Shown: positions 36,709-45,493 of the stretch, one piece after another | How the letters are laid out: the number at the start of each line of letters is the position of its first letter | Position numbering within the stretch: the first letter of the stretch is position 1 | NCBI RefSeq assembly: GCF_018603515.1 | Contig: NZ_JACATN010000004.1 | Span: 124,001 to 188,000 of the forward strand | Source: Zobellia barbeyronii | Lineage (GTDB): Bacteria; Bacteroidota; Bacteroidia; Flavobacteriales; Flavobacteriaceae | Reading direction: 5' to 3' | Length of the DNA: 64,000 bases | The notes under the pieces: generated by a model | What the model saw: only the letters and a program-made list of their open reading frames with translations | What the model was told of the DNA's origin: nothing | The model's database searches: none | Position numbers and translations under genes: made by a program

Positions 36709-36784
36709 CATATTATACCACCAACCTTCCCTTTACATGTTTTAATCAAAAAACCGTACTTTTACACTTCTAAAACACCTCATT

Positions 36785-37018
36785 TTGGCATTAACTTTCA
36801 AAAAAATAATGATAGCCCCTTTCGTATTTTTAGTCAGGTTTTATCAGCTTGCCATCTCGCCCTACACACCTGCAACCTGCCGTTATTCACCCACTTGCTC
36901 TCAATACACTTTAGAAGCCCTAAAAAAACACGGACTTTTTAAAGGTGGCTGGTTGGCTATTAAACGGATTTTCAGTTGTAACCCCTGGGGAGGAAAAGGT
37001 TATGACCCAGTACCTTAA
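36785..37018 (+). CDS. yidD: Membrane protein insertion efficiency factor YidD
   Basis: 77 residues. The family core is plain: [33 protein letters not shown] and the tail [18 protein letters not shown], with the expected Cys residues and an N-terminal amphipathic helix. YidD assists YidC-dependent insertion at the inner membrane. The start is probably TTG 36785; ATG 36809 would give 69 residues and is the alternative. A frame at 36697-36942 that overlaps it is a shadow. lgt follows 126 bases later. Confidence 0.93.
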   Translation: MALTFKKIMIAPFVFLVRFYQLAISPYTPATCRYSPTCSQYTLEALKKHGLFKGGWLAIKRIFSCNPWGGKGYDPVP

Positions 37019-37144
37019 TTCATTTTATTAGTGTTGACTGTGCCAATTCTTACCAATCCTTCAAATTTATAACGTCGATTTAAGATGTAGTAAAGCTTAA
37101 CGGTTATCTATTTTATTATCTTAGTGCCCTTAAAACTCCTTTAC

Positions 37145-38107
37145 ATGTACTTTTTAGGTATTATCTGGAATCCGAACGAAACACTTTTCACACTCGGTCC
37201 GTTACAGATTAAATATTATAATCTACTTTGGATTACCACTTTTGCTCTTGGCTGGTATATCATGAAGCGTATTTTCACTAATGAAAATAAGACTGTAGAG
37301 CAGTTAGATTCGCTCTTCATATACACGGTTTTATCCACTATGTTAGGAGCGCGACTAGGTCACGTATTTTTTTACGATTGGCCTTATTATCAAAATCATT
37401 TAGCCGAAATATTGCTACCTATTCGTGAGAGCGCCTCAGGTGTGCTTTTCGGGTTCATTAAAGGTTATGAATTTACCGGTTTTACGGGCCTTGCAAGTCA
37501 TGGCGCAATTATAGGGATTCTTATTGGAACTTATTTATATCAAAGAAAGCACTCAGACATGAAAACCCTTTGGCTATTGGACCGTATGGTTATTCCAGCT
37601 GCTATTGGTGCGTTTTGTGTTCGATTGGGTAACTTTTTCAATTCAGAAATCAACGGAAAAACAACCGACGAATCTTTCATATTCGCTACGAAATTTATTC
37701 GTGATTCAGATGATATGCATCCATCAAAGGCATTGGCCATTACACAAGAAAAAACCGTAAATGCCGCTTATGATGCTATAGAAAACAACCCACAATTTGC
37801 CGATCAACTGGCACAGATTCCTTTCCGTCATCCAGCACAATTGTATGAAGGGGTTGCTTATATTTTTGTTTTTATCCTTCTTTATTACCTCTACTGGCAT
37901 ACTAACAAAAAAAACAGCACAGGTTATCTTTTTGGTCTGTTCTTAGTATTGCTTTGGACCATTCGTTTCTTTGTAGAGTTTGTAAAGAAAAGTCAAGGTG
38001 GTTTTGAAGAGAGCCTTGGGTTACTATCAACTGGGCAATGGTTGAGTATTCCATTCATCCTTATTGGTTTTTACTTTATGTTCCGACCAAAAACTGGCAA
38101 ATCTTAA
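37145..38107 (+). CDS. lgt: Prolipoprotein diacylglyceryl transferase
   Basis: Transfers diacylglycerol from phosphatidylglycerol to the lipobox Cys of lipoproteins, of which this window holds several. ATG 37145 gives 320 residues; the GTG 21 bases earlier is less likely. Seven or so membrane helices are visible. Key motifs are ASHGAIIGILIG near 120 with the essential His, and the signature RLGNFFNSEINGK near 164. The periplasmic insert around 170-225 is longer than in E. coli, as usual in Bacteroidota. Confidence 0.95.
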   Translation: MYFLGIIWNPNETLFTLGPLQIKYYNLLWITTFALGWYIMKRIFTNENKTVEQLDSLFIYTVLSTMLGARLGHVFFYDWPYYQNHLAEILLPIRESASGVLFGFIKGYEFTGFTGLASHGAIIGILIGTYLYQRKHSDMKTLWLLDRMVIPAAIGAFCVRLGNFFNSEINGKTTDESFIFATKFIRDSDDMHPSKALAITQEKTVNAAYDAIENNPQFADQLAQIPFRHPAQLYEGVAYIFVFILLYYLYWHTNKKNSTGYLFGLFLVLLWTIRFFVEFVKKSQGGFEESLGLLSTGQWLSIPFILIGFYFMFRPKTGKS

Positions 38108-38201
38108 TATAATAGAGATTCCTGAAAAAATTTAATCAGCGCTTTGCTAAAAAGCGAATCGCTTCATTTATCATCGACTTTAAAACTTAAGCGATACTGA
38201 A

Positions 38202-38690
38202 ATGAAACATATTAAAATTAGTCTGTATTTAGTCCTTATGGCTTTTGCGTTTCACTCTTGCAAAGAAGAGACTAAAAAAGTTGTAAAAGCAGAGCCGGTA
38301 GTTTTTAAAAAAGAAGGTGAACTTTCTATTTTCAAAAAAGAAACGGACAGTTTAATCGCTTCTTTTGATATTGAAATTGCCGATAGCGAATACGAGACAC
38401 AAACTGGTTTAATGTACCGAAAGAGCATGAAGGCAAATCGCGGTATGTTATTCGTTTTTCCTGAAGTAGCAGGACATTCATTTTATATGAAAAATACCGA
38501 GTTTCCTTTGGATTTGATATTTATAAAGGAGGACATGACCATCTCTAATTATCACGAGAACGCACAACCCATGGACGAATCCAGTCTACCTTCCCAAGGT
38601 GCAGTACAGTATGTTCTTGAGTTAAATGCAGGCCTTGTTCAAAAATTAGGAATACAGTCTGGAGATAGTATTGCGTTTAAAAAATTATGA
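38202..38690 (+). CDS. DUF192 lipoprotein
   Basis: 162 residues with a lipobox FHSC (Cys near 20) and a Lys/Glu-rich linker. From about 50 it is DUF192: TQTGLMYRKSMKANRGMLFVFPEV, then FYMKNTEFPLDLIFI and YVLELNAGLVQKLGI. DUF192 is a small beta-barrel family of unknown role. The next gene begins six bases after its stop, so it heads a three-gene operon with a GNAT enzyme and an ABC ATPase. Confidence 0.9.
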   Translation: MKHIKISLYLVLMAFAFHSCKEETKKVVKAEPVVFKKEGELSIFKKETDSLIASFDIEIADSEYETQTGLMYRKSMKANRGMLFVFPEVAGHSFYMKNTEFPLDLIFIKEDMTISNYHENAQPMDESSLPSQGAVQYVLELNAGLVQKLGIQSGDSIAFKKL

Positions 38691-38696
38691 TTTCAG

Positions 38697-39215
38697 ATGA
38701 ATTTGCTTTTGGAAGGAGAACAAACCGAACGATTGCTATTCCGAAAAGTACGCCCTTCCGATTTTGAAGCTTGGTTATCTTTTCATGAAGACAAGCGGTC
38801 TTCTGAATTCTGGGAAGGACTGCCAACAGACCCTAAAATTGCTTGCCAAGAACAGTTTGACCGGATATTTGAACGCTACGAAAATAACCTAGGGGGTATG
38901 AACGCCCTTATTTCAAAATCTACTGGAGAATTCATTGGGTTATGTGGACTTCTTAAACAGACCGTAGATCAAATAGAGGAGCTAGAAATAGGCTACTCCA
39001 TTCTACCTAATTATTGGAAACAAGGTTACGCAAGTGAAGCTGCCATTAAATGTAAGAACTGTGCAAAAGAACAGAGCCTTGCCAAATCGTTAATTTCTAT
39101 TATTCATATTGACAATCTACCATCTCAAAAGGTAGCCCTTAAAAATGGTATGTATCTAGACAAGACAACAACATATTACAACAATCCCGTACACATTTTT
39201 AGAGTCCTACTATGA
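38697..39215 (+). CDS. GNAT-family N-acetyltransferase
   Basis: 172 residues of the RimJ/RimL-like GNAT group. The opening ERLLFRKVRPSDFEAWLSF and the acetyl-CoA site LPNYWKQGYASEAAIKC (Q/R-x-x-G-x-G/A form) are clear, followed by IHIDNLPSQKVALKNGM. The acceptor, protein N-terminus or small molecule, cannot be told. The stop overlaps the ATG of the ABC gene as ATGA. Confidence 0.9.
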   Translation: MNLLLEGEQTERLLFRKVRPSDFEAWLSFHEDKRSSEFWEGLPTDPKIACQEQFDRIFERYENNLGGMNALISKSTGEFIGLCGLLKQTVDQIEELEIGYSILPNYWKQGYASEAAIKCKNCAKEQSLAKSLISIIHIDNLPSQKVALKNGMYLDKTTTYYNNPVHIFRVLL

Positions 39216-40453
39216 AACAAAAACATTGGGCCATTTTTACAGCAAACACTTCCCATAAAGAAGAATTAATAGACGCTTTCTTTGAAGGCCCTCTTCCTAA
39301 AGGCTTTGACGAACTAAAAAATTTACAAGGCGCTCTTTTATCTAAATTGGCAGTTGCGCGCTTTATTGATATAGAGGACCGTCATGGCAGTAAAGTAATT
39401 ACTTCAGGGACAGCACAAAGTTTAAAATCAATGTCTAGTGGCGAGCAAAAAAAAGCCTTACTAAAACATATACTCAGCTCTCAGCCGGATTTTATTGTTC
39501 TGGACAACCCGTTCGATAACCTTGACACCACTGCTCAGGAAGACTTGAAATTAACTTTAGAAGAAGTTTCAGCACGTACTCCAATGGTGCAGTTATTAAG
39601 CCGTAGAACAGATTTACTGCCTTTCGCCAATACATTTGCCAAATTAGAAGGCAACGATATAGTTTTTGCAGATTCTGCGGATGCACTTTCAAATCAACAG
39701 GAAAAAGAACTCTTTAAAAATGATGTTCCAAAACCCATTAGTGCCTATGAAATTGAGGGCAACACTCTAATTGAGTTAAAAGGCGTTGGAGTTACCTATA
39801 GCGAAAAGCCTATTTTAAAAGATATTAATTGGCATATTAAGAAAGGTGAATTCTGGGAATTAAGAGGAAGGAACGGTAGTGGAAAAACAACCATCCTATC
39901 CATGATAACGGGAGAAAACCCCAAAGGTTATGGTCAAGAACTCTATATTTTTGGACGTAAGAAAGGTACAGGAGAAAGTGTTTGGGAGATAAAAAAGAGA
40001 ATAGGTTATTTCACGCCTTCTATGACTGATAAATTTACTGGTTATCATTCTGTAAGCCACATGATTATTTCAGGTTTCTATGACTCAGTTGGCCTTTACA
40101 TAAACCCTACCGAAGCTCAACTAAGACTAGCTAAAGAGTGGTTAACCCTAATTGGGCTATGGGGTATGAAAGATGCTCTCTTTCATGACCTATCTATGGG
40201 GCAAAAAAGATTGATCATGTGCGCAAGAGCCATGATCAAACATCCACCGCTACTTATCCTTGATGAACCAACAGCGGGATTGGATGATGACAGCGCGGCA
40301 CTATTCGTGGGGTTAGTCAACAAGTTTGCAACACAAAGTAATACTACGGTCATTTTTGTATCACATAGAAAAGAACCAGGTCTTGAAGCAGAACTCATCT
40401 ATCAACTAGAAAAATCAGAAACCGGTTCTACAGGAGAAGTATTGACTTCATAG
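39212..40453 (+). CDS. Tandem ABC ATPase (ModF/PhrA-like) with a degenerate first half
   Basis: 413 residues, no membrane segments. The second ATPase (about 185-405) is complete: GRNGSGKTT Walker A near 223, LSMGQKR signature near 328, LLILDEPTAG Walker B and SHRKEP switch His. The first half (1-170) keeps MSSGEQKKALL and IVLDNPFDNLD but has no Walker A and has Asn in place of the catalytic Glu after Walker B. The layout matches the ModF/PhrA group of soluble double ATPases, whose function is poorly defined. It is coupled to the GNAT gene by ATGA. Confidence 0.85.
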   Translation: MKQKHWAIFTANTSHKEELIDAFFEGPLPKGFDELKNLQGALLSKLAVARFIDIEDRHGSKVITSGTAQSLKSMSSGEQKKALLKHILSSQPDFIVLDNPFDNLDTTAQEDLKLTLEEVSARTPMVQLLSRRTDLLPFANTFAKLEGNDIVFADSADALSNQQEKELFKNDVPKPISAYEIEGNTLIELKGVGVTYSEKPILKDINWHIKKGEFWELRGRNGSGKTTILSMITGENPKGYGQELYIFGRKKGTGESVWEIKKRIGYFTPSMTDKFTGYHSVSHMIISGFYDSVGLYINPTEAQLRLAKEWLTLIGLWGMKDALFHDLSMGQKRLIMCARAMIKHPPLLILDEPTAGLDDDSAALFVGLVNKFATQSNTTVIFVSHRKEPGLEAELIYQLEKSETGSTGEVLTS

Positions 40454-40497
40454 CTCCTTCCTATATTTTATAAAAATCCAAAAAAATCATTAAACAA

Positions 40498-40527
40498 AAA
40501 AGCCGTTTGCATATGCAAACGGCTTTT
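40498..40527. terminator. Bidirectional terminator, 30-bp perfect palindrome
   Basis: AAAAGCCGTTTGC and its complement meet around a central ATAT, between the convergent ABC ATPase and secDF genes. The flanks are A-rich and T-rich. Confidence 0.85.
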
Positions 40528-40575
40528 GTAATTAATTGAGTTAGTTAGTTCTTAACTCCTCAAATATAGAGAAAT

Positions 40576-43569
40576 TTATTTTACTTCCTCAGTTTCTTGT
40601 TCAACTGAACTATTTTCTAGCCCTGCTGCTTGCGATGACTTACTCAACGTATCGAACATTACAGGAGTTGCAATGAACAATGAAGAGTACGTACCTACAA
40701 TAACACCAATTAGCATGGCGAACATGAATCCTCTTAATGATTCTCCACCAAAAATAAATATAGCCAATAATACTACTAAAGTAGTCAAAGACGTATTTAA
40801 AGTACGGCCTAACGTACTATTAAGTGCTAAGTTAATGTTGTCGCCTCCGCGCCATCCTCTCTCACCAATAATCTCACGAATACGGTCAAAAACAACAACG
40901 GTATCATTCAGCGAATATCCAATTACGGTTAATATAGCCGCAATAAACGCTTGATCAATCTCCATGTTAAAAGGCATAATCGTACCAAACAAAGAGAATA
41001 TACCTAACACAATCATAACATCGTGAAAAACTGCTGCTACCGCTCCTAAAGAGAATTGCCACTTACGGAAACGGAACAAAATATATAAGAACACTACTGC
41101 AAGCGAACCTAAAATGGCTAAGAATGCATTGTTCTTAATATCATCTGCAATTGTAGGACCTACTTTTACAGATTGCAAAATACCAATTGACTTATCACCT
41201 GAACCTACTTTAAAGTTCTGCTCGCTGATACCATCCGGAAGATATTTCTGTAAGGCAACATATAGTTTATCCTGAATCTCATTATCTACTTCAATACCTT
41301 CTACATCTACTTTGTAAGCCGTAGTAATTTTTATCTGATTAGATTCTCCAAACGTTTTAACTTGAGTACCACTACCGAATACATCATTCAATTCAGAACT
41401 AATTTCGGATGGATTAACAGACTGTTCAAAACGCACTTGATACGAACGTCCTCCAATAAAATCAACACCTTGTTGCAACCCATTCGTTGCTAAAGAGAAA
41501 ACACTTACCCCAACCAAAATAGCGGAGAATACATATGCAATCTTTCTTTTTGAAAGAAAATCGATATTGATATTCTTGAACAAGTTCTTTGTAAGTCCTG
41601 TTGAAAAATCCAACGAACGACCTTGACCTTCAACATACCAATCTACTAATAGACGAGTGATGAAAATTGCAGTAAACAAAGAAGTTAAAATACCTATAAG
41701 TAAAGTGGTTGCGAAACCTTTAATAGGACCCGACCCAAATATAAATAAGATAATTGCGGTAAGACCTGTTGTTATGTTCGCATCAAGAATAGATGAAAGT
41801 GCATTGCTGAAACCATCTGCAACAGCTAATGATTTTCCTTTTCCTTTCGCTAATTCTTCTTTTATACGTTCAAAAATAAGTACGTTAGCATCTACCGACA
41901 TACCAATGGTAAGAACAATACCCGCAATACCCGGTAAGGTCAATACAGCACTTAAGCTGGTAAGAACCCCAAATATCAATAGAATGTTCAATAATAAAGC
42001 GATATCTGCAAAACCACCTGCTTTACCATAATAGAAGATCATCCATACCAATACAATTGCCATTGCAATCATAAATGATGTAAAACCACTATCAATAGCT
42101 TCTTGACCTAAAGATGGCCCTACAACCTCTGATTGAATAATTTCCGCAGATGCCGGTAACTTACCAGCACGTAATACGTTGGAGATATCTTTTGTTTCGT
42201 TTACTGTAAATGTACCTGTAATCTCTGAACGACCTCCAGAAATAGGTCCTGATGAAACGCCAGGAGCAGTATATACCTTATTATCTAATACAATAGCAAT
42301 ACCAGTCCTATTAGTATATGCATCACCAGTTAGTTTTTCCCATTCTTTAGCACCTTTTGTGTTCATGCTCATAGTAACGGCTGGTTTACCGTTTACAAAC
42401 TCATCACGTGCATCACTAACAACATCACCACTAATTCTTGGTGTGTTATCTCTGTTTGATTTTAAAGCGTATAGCTCAGCTATTTCAGAACCTTCAGATG
42501 GTCTTTCCCACAAGAACTTTACAAACTGTAAGTTCGCAGGAAGCAACCTTCTAACTTCTTTCATTCTAAGGTACGCACCAATTTCGGCAGTATCTTGAAT
42601 AGCGGCAACACCAACAGCATAACTTTGTGCACCTAATTGAAACTTATCGAACAATGGATTAACCTGTCCAGCAATATCCAATGAGTCAGCAGAAACATCA
42701 GAAAGAAGAGAATCTAATTCCGATTCCTTCTTTATTGGTTCCTTAACATCTGCTACATCAATAAGTGATTTTAATTTTTCGTTGGTCTGAAAGAAGAAAC
42801 CTTGTAATTCTGGATTGTTAGGCTCATAGGTTTCCCAGAACTCTAACTGTGCAGTACTTGACAATAACCCTTGTGCACGAGCAATATCTCTTGCACCTGG
42901 CAATTCTACCAATATACGACCTGAATTACCTTCACGCTGAATGTTTGGCTGTGTTACTCCAAAACCATCAATACGCTCACGAAGTACTTCAAAAGCAGAA
43001 ATTATAGATTCGTCAATTTTTCTTCGGATAATAGGCTTAACCTCATCATCTGACATCTGAAAATTAACCTCGCCACTAAGTCCTTTATTGGCGAAAATAT
43101 CTGGAGAAGCTAATTTAGTATCTCCCTTTATTTTTTCAAAAGCATTAAAGAAAAGCTCTACGTAGGTATCATCGCTGTCTTTGGAAGCTGCATCTGCATC
43201 TGCCAAAGCTTTGTTGAAAATAGGGCTCTTAGTATTATTAGCTAAACCTTTTAGAATGTCCTTTACGGAAATCTGAAGAGTTACATTAATACCACCTTTA
43301 AGGTCAAGACCTTTGTTTAGCTCTTTCTTTTTGGCTTCATTATAATTAGTGAAACCAAGAATGGAGTTGTCTCCAATCGAGTCTAAATAACTAGCTTCTA
43401 AATCTTCTCGTTTAGAAACAAAATTATCTTCAGCATCTGAAATACGGCTTTCCGCATATGATTTTGCTTCGTCCTCTACCTTACCACCTATGAAAGTGTA
43501 TGATAATTGGTAGATACTTACTAGCCCGAAGAGTAGGGCAAAAAGCTTAATAAGTCCTTTATTCTGCAT
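40576..43569 (-). CDS. secDF: Protein translocase subunits SecD and SecF fused
   Basis: A 997-residue fusion that uses the proton gradient to help Sec-exported proteins across the inner membrane. SecD part: LDLKGGINVTLQI near 91, the periplasmic P1 domain with FGVTQPNIQREGNSGRILVELPGARD near 205, then helices with MSVDANVLIFERIKEEL. SecF part from about residue 690: GVDFIGGRSYQVRF and SLNDTVVVFDRIREI. Fused SecDF is normal in Bacteroidota. A very good promoter lies at 43610-43641. Confidence 0.97.
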   Translation of the reverse strand: MQNKGLIKLFALLFGLVSIYQLSYTFIGGKVEDEAKSYAESRISDAEDNFVSKREDLEASYLDSIGDNSILGFTNYNEAKKKELNKGLDLKGGINVTLQISVKDILKGLANNTKSPIFNKALADADAASKDSDDTYVELFFNAFEKIKGDTKLASPDIFANKGLSGEVNFQMSDDEVKPIIRRKIDESIISAFEVLRERIDGFGVTQPNIQREGNSGRILVELPGARDIARAQGLLSSTAQLEFWETYEPNNPELQGFFFQTNEKLKSLIDVADVKEPIKKESELDSLLSDVSADSLDIAGQVNPLFDKFQLGAQSYAVGVAAIQDTAEIGAYLRMKEVRRLLPANLQFVKFLWERPSEGSEIAELYALKSNRDNTPRISGDVVSDARDEFVNGKPAVTMSMNTKGAKEWEKLTGDAYTNRTGIAIVLDNKVYTAPGVSSGPISGGRSEITGTFTVNETKDISNVLRAGKLPASAEIIQSEVVGPSLGQEAIDSGFTSFMIAMAIVLVWMIFYYGKAGGFADIALLLNILLIFGVLTSLSAVLTLPGIAGIVLTIGMSVDANVLIFERIKEELAKGKGKSLAVADGFSNALSSILDANITTGLTAIILFIFGSGPIKGFATTLLIGILTSLFTAIFITRLLVDWYVEGQGRSLDFSTGLTKNLFKNINIDFLSKRKIAYVFSAILVGVSVFSLATNGLQQGVDFIGGRSYQVRFEQSVNPSEISSELNDVFGSGTQVKTFGESNQIKITTAYKVDVEGIEVDNEIQDKLYVALQKYLPDGISEQNFKVGSGDKSIGILQSVKVGPTIADDIKNNAFLAILGSLAVVFLYILFRFRKWQFSLGAVAAVFHDVMIVLGIFSLFGTIMPFNMEIDQAFIAAILTVIGYSLNDTVVVFDRIREIIGERGWRGGDNINLALNSTLGRTLNTSLTTLVVLLAIFIFGGESLRGFMFAMLIGVIVGTYSSLFIATPVMFDTLSKSSQAAGLENSSVEQETEEVK

Positions 43570-43609
43570 TGGTTGTGTGAATTAATTGCGTGCTTTTTAT
43601 AACAGCGTG

Positions 43610-43641
43610 CAAATATATGATTTTCCCATAGGAATTGACAA
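43610..43641 (-). promoter_or_regulatory. Promoter of secDF
   Basis: On the minus strand TTG (complement of 43639-43641) is followed after 21 bases by TATATTTG (complement of 43610-43617), an exact consensus match. The ATG lies about 40 bases downstream. Confidence 0.6.
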
Positions 43642-43666
43642 TATATTTAGAGTTATTGTAAACAGA

Positions 43667-43702
43667 AACATCTGCCCCAGAAATACTTCTAGGACAGATG
43701 TT
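43667..43702 (-). terminator. Hairpin after mdh
   Basis: AACATCTG (43667-43674) and CAGATGTT (43695-43702) form an 8-bp stem with a 20-base loop. The T-run that follows on the minus strand is weak. Confidence 0.45.
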
Positions 43703-43725
43703 CTAATTTATTATTGTCTTAACGA

Positions 43726-44652
43726 CTATAATTCTAGTAGACCGTTGGTCTTTTTTACACCAGCTGCACTTTCTTGCATTTTTGCTTTTTCAGCATCGCT
43801 TAGTGGAATATTTACTATTTTTTCGATTCCGTTTTTACCTAAAACTACAGGTACACCTATACAGATATCGTTAAGATCATACTCTCCTTCTAATAAGGTA
43901 GAACATGGGAATATTTTTTTCTGGTCACAAGCAATTGCCTGAACCAAACCTGAAACCGCTGCACCTGGCGCGTACCAAGCACTTGTTCCTAACAATTTAG
44001 TTAATGTAGCACCACCTACTTTAGTATCTGCAGCTACTTGCTCTAAACGGTCTGCAGACAAAAATTCTGAAACACGTATACTATTTCTTGTAGCATGAGA
44101 TGTTAATGGCACCATACCGGTATCACTATGACCACCTATAACCATACCATCTACATCAGAGATTGGAGCTTCAAGAGCTTCAGCCAAACGGTACTTAAAA
44201 CGTGCGCTATCTAAAGCTCCACCCATACCTATAATCTTGTTCTTAGCAAGACCTGTTGTTTTGTGTACCAAATAAGTCATAGTATCCATTGGATTACTAA
44301 CAACTATTAGAATTACATTAGGAGAATGCTTTACCAAGTTGGCTGATACCGTTTTTACGATACCTGCGTTGATTCCTATTAACTCTTCACGAGTCATACC
44401 AGGTTTTCTTGGAATACCAGAGGTAATTACTGCAATATCACTATTAGCAGTTTTAGAGTAATCGTTAGTTACACCTGTTATCTTAGTGTCGAAACCGTTT
44501 AAAGATGCGGTTTGCATCAAATCCATAGCTTTACCTTCGGCATATCCTTCTTTGATATCTAAAACGACTACCTCAGACGCAAAATTCTTGATGGCAATAT
44601 ACTCGGCACAGCTTGCTCCTACTGCTCCTGCCCCTACTACGGTAACTTTCAT
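43726..44652 (-). CDS. mdh: Malate dehydrogenase, LDH-like type
   Basis: Oxidises malate to oxaloacetate with NAD in the TCA cycle. The 308 residues show the NAD-binding loop VVGAGAVGASCAEYIA (5-20), GIPRKPGMTREELIGIN near 80, VSNPMDTMTYL near 120, and the catalytic HSDTGMVPL near 175. The LDH-like tetrameric type is the usual one in Bacteroidota. Its upstream region holds a 14-bp inverted repeat (44697-44770). Confidence 0.96.
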   Translation of the reverse strand: MKVTVVGAGAVGASCAEYIAIKNFASEVVVLDIKEGYAEGKAMDLMQTASLNGFDTKITGVTNDYSKTANSDIAVITSGIPRKPGMTREELIGINAGIVKTVSANLVKHSPNVILIVVSNPMDTMTYLVHKTTGLAKNKIIGMGGALDSARFKYRLAEALEAPISDVDGMVIGGHSDTGMVPLTSHATRNSIRVSEFLSADRLEQVAADTKVGGATLTKLLGTSAWYAPGAAVSGLVQAIACDQKKIFPCSTLLEGEYDLNDICIGVPVVLGKNGIEKIVNIPLSDAEKAKMQESAAGVKKTNGLLEL

Positions 44653-44696
44653 TTGTTATAATTTATTTGTTATTAAAACTTTTTTTGAATATCCTT

Positions 44697-44770
44697 TTTC
44701 AAATATTGACTTGCCTCTCCTACAGCATTCAGTAAGGGACACATGTAACCTATAGTGTCAATATTTGAAA
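44697..44770. promoter_or_regulatory. Paired palindromic sites upstream of mdh
   Basis: TTTCAAATATTGAC (44697-44710) and GTCAATATTTGAAA (44757-44770) are perfect inverted copies separated by 46 bases. Each arm is itself an imperfect palindrome (TCAA-N3-TTGA) with centres 59 bp apart. Confidence 0.4.
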
Positions 44771-44840
44771 TAGGTTCTCAAAAATAAACAATCTTAAAGG
44801 AAAAATATAGTGAATACTGGGTTAAATGGCAGAAACATTA

Positions 44841-44864
44841 TCGACCAAATGCTCGACCAAATGC
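44841..44864 (+). repeat. 12-bp tandem duplication
   Basis: TCGACCAAATGC occurs twice with no spacer (44841-44852 and 44853-44864). It looks like a recent slippage event in noncoding DNA. Confidence 0.85.
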
Positions 44865-44998
44865 ACTCCTGTTAAAAAAGAATGCGCTTTAACGAAGATA
44901 AAAGGGTTTTGTTGCCATACATCGAATTGTAGCAATAGTACCTTGCAATTGGGCGTTCTTAATATAACAAAACCCCCAAATAATTAAAACCTACCACA

Positions 44999-45373
44999 AT
45001 GAAAAAAGTCTTTTCATTTTTAGCAATAATATCCATCATACTAGTCAGTAATTGCACACAGATACCTGAAAATGATAATCCAGTTATAGGTATATGGTCA
45101 GATGTAGAAGTAGCACCTGCCAGCCTAACCGGCAAGTCAGAAACCGTTCGTAAGGAGTGGATATTTAATGATGCTTATTTAGGACGTTACCACCGCAAGA
45201 GTAATGGCAGCATTACTTTTAAAACAGACTTTAAATGGAGTTATGAAAATGACACCTATACAATATCATACCCTGGAACAGATATGGAGAGCAAAATTGT
45301 CTCTATGAGGACTTCCGAGGATGGAAATACATTAGCAGATTCAGAAGGACACACAATGGCCCTAATGGAATAA
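44999..45373 (+). CDS. Small lipoprotein of unknown function
   Basis: 124 residues. The signal peptide ends in VSNC (Cys near 19), so it should be lipid-anchored. The remainder has a lipocalin-like small beta fold by eye: VIGIWSDVEV, EWIFNDAYLGRYHRKSNG, FKWSYENDTYTISYPG, with a GxW near the start as in lipocalin-like domains. It has its own terminator and no cotranscribed partner. I do not recognise a named family. Confidence 0.65.
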   Translation: MKKVFSFLAIISIILVSNCTQIPENDNPVIGIWSDVEVAPASLTGKSETVRKEWIFNDAYLGRYHRKSNGSITFKTDFKWSYENDTYTISYPGTDMESKIVSMRTSEDGNTLADSEGHTMALME

Positions 45374-45399
45374 AAATATTACTAGGTTTCAAATACGCT

Positions 45400-45431
45400 A
45401 AAACCCATATTCTTAACTGAATATGGGTTTT
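45400..45431. terminator. Bidirectional intrinsic terminator
   Basis: A 13-bp stem AAAACCCATATTC/GAATATGGGTTTT with a 6-base loop between the lipoprotein and the convergent universal stress gene. Confidence 0.85.
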
Positions 45432-45493
45432 TAAATAAAGTAGATCTCTATCTACTTATTGTCCTCAACAGACTTCTCTTAAATTTCTTGTTT

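Larger units (their letters stand above)
44653..44998. other. 346-bp divergent intergenic region
   Basis: It contains a 14-bp inverted repeat (44697-44770) near mdh and a 12-bp tandem duplication at 44841-44864. No consensus TAnnTTTG box is exact. No gene is seen. Confidence 0.55.

Noticed and set aside
36697-36942. An 81-residue rightward frame overlapping yidD
   Set aside because: It is the out-of-frame shadow of yidD and its upstream region; yidD is unmistakable.
38140-38164. Two mutually exclusive short hairpins between lgt and the DUF192 gene (CGCTTT/AAAGCG or AAGCG/CGCTT)
   Set aside because: The stems are only 5-6 bp and no riboswitch or attenuator pattern is recognisable.
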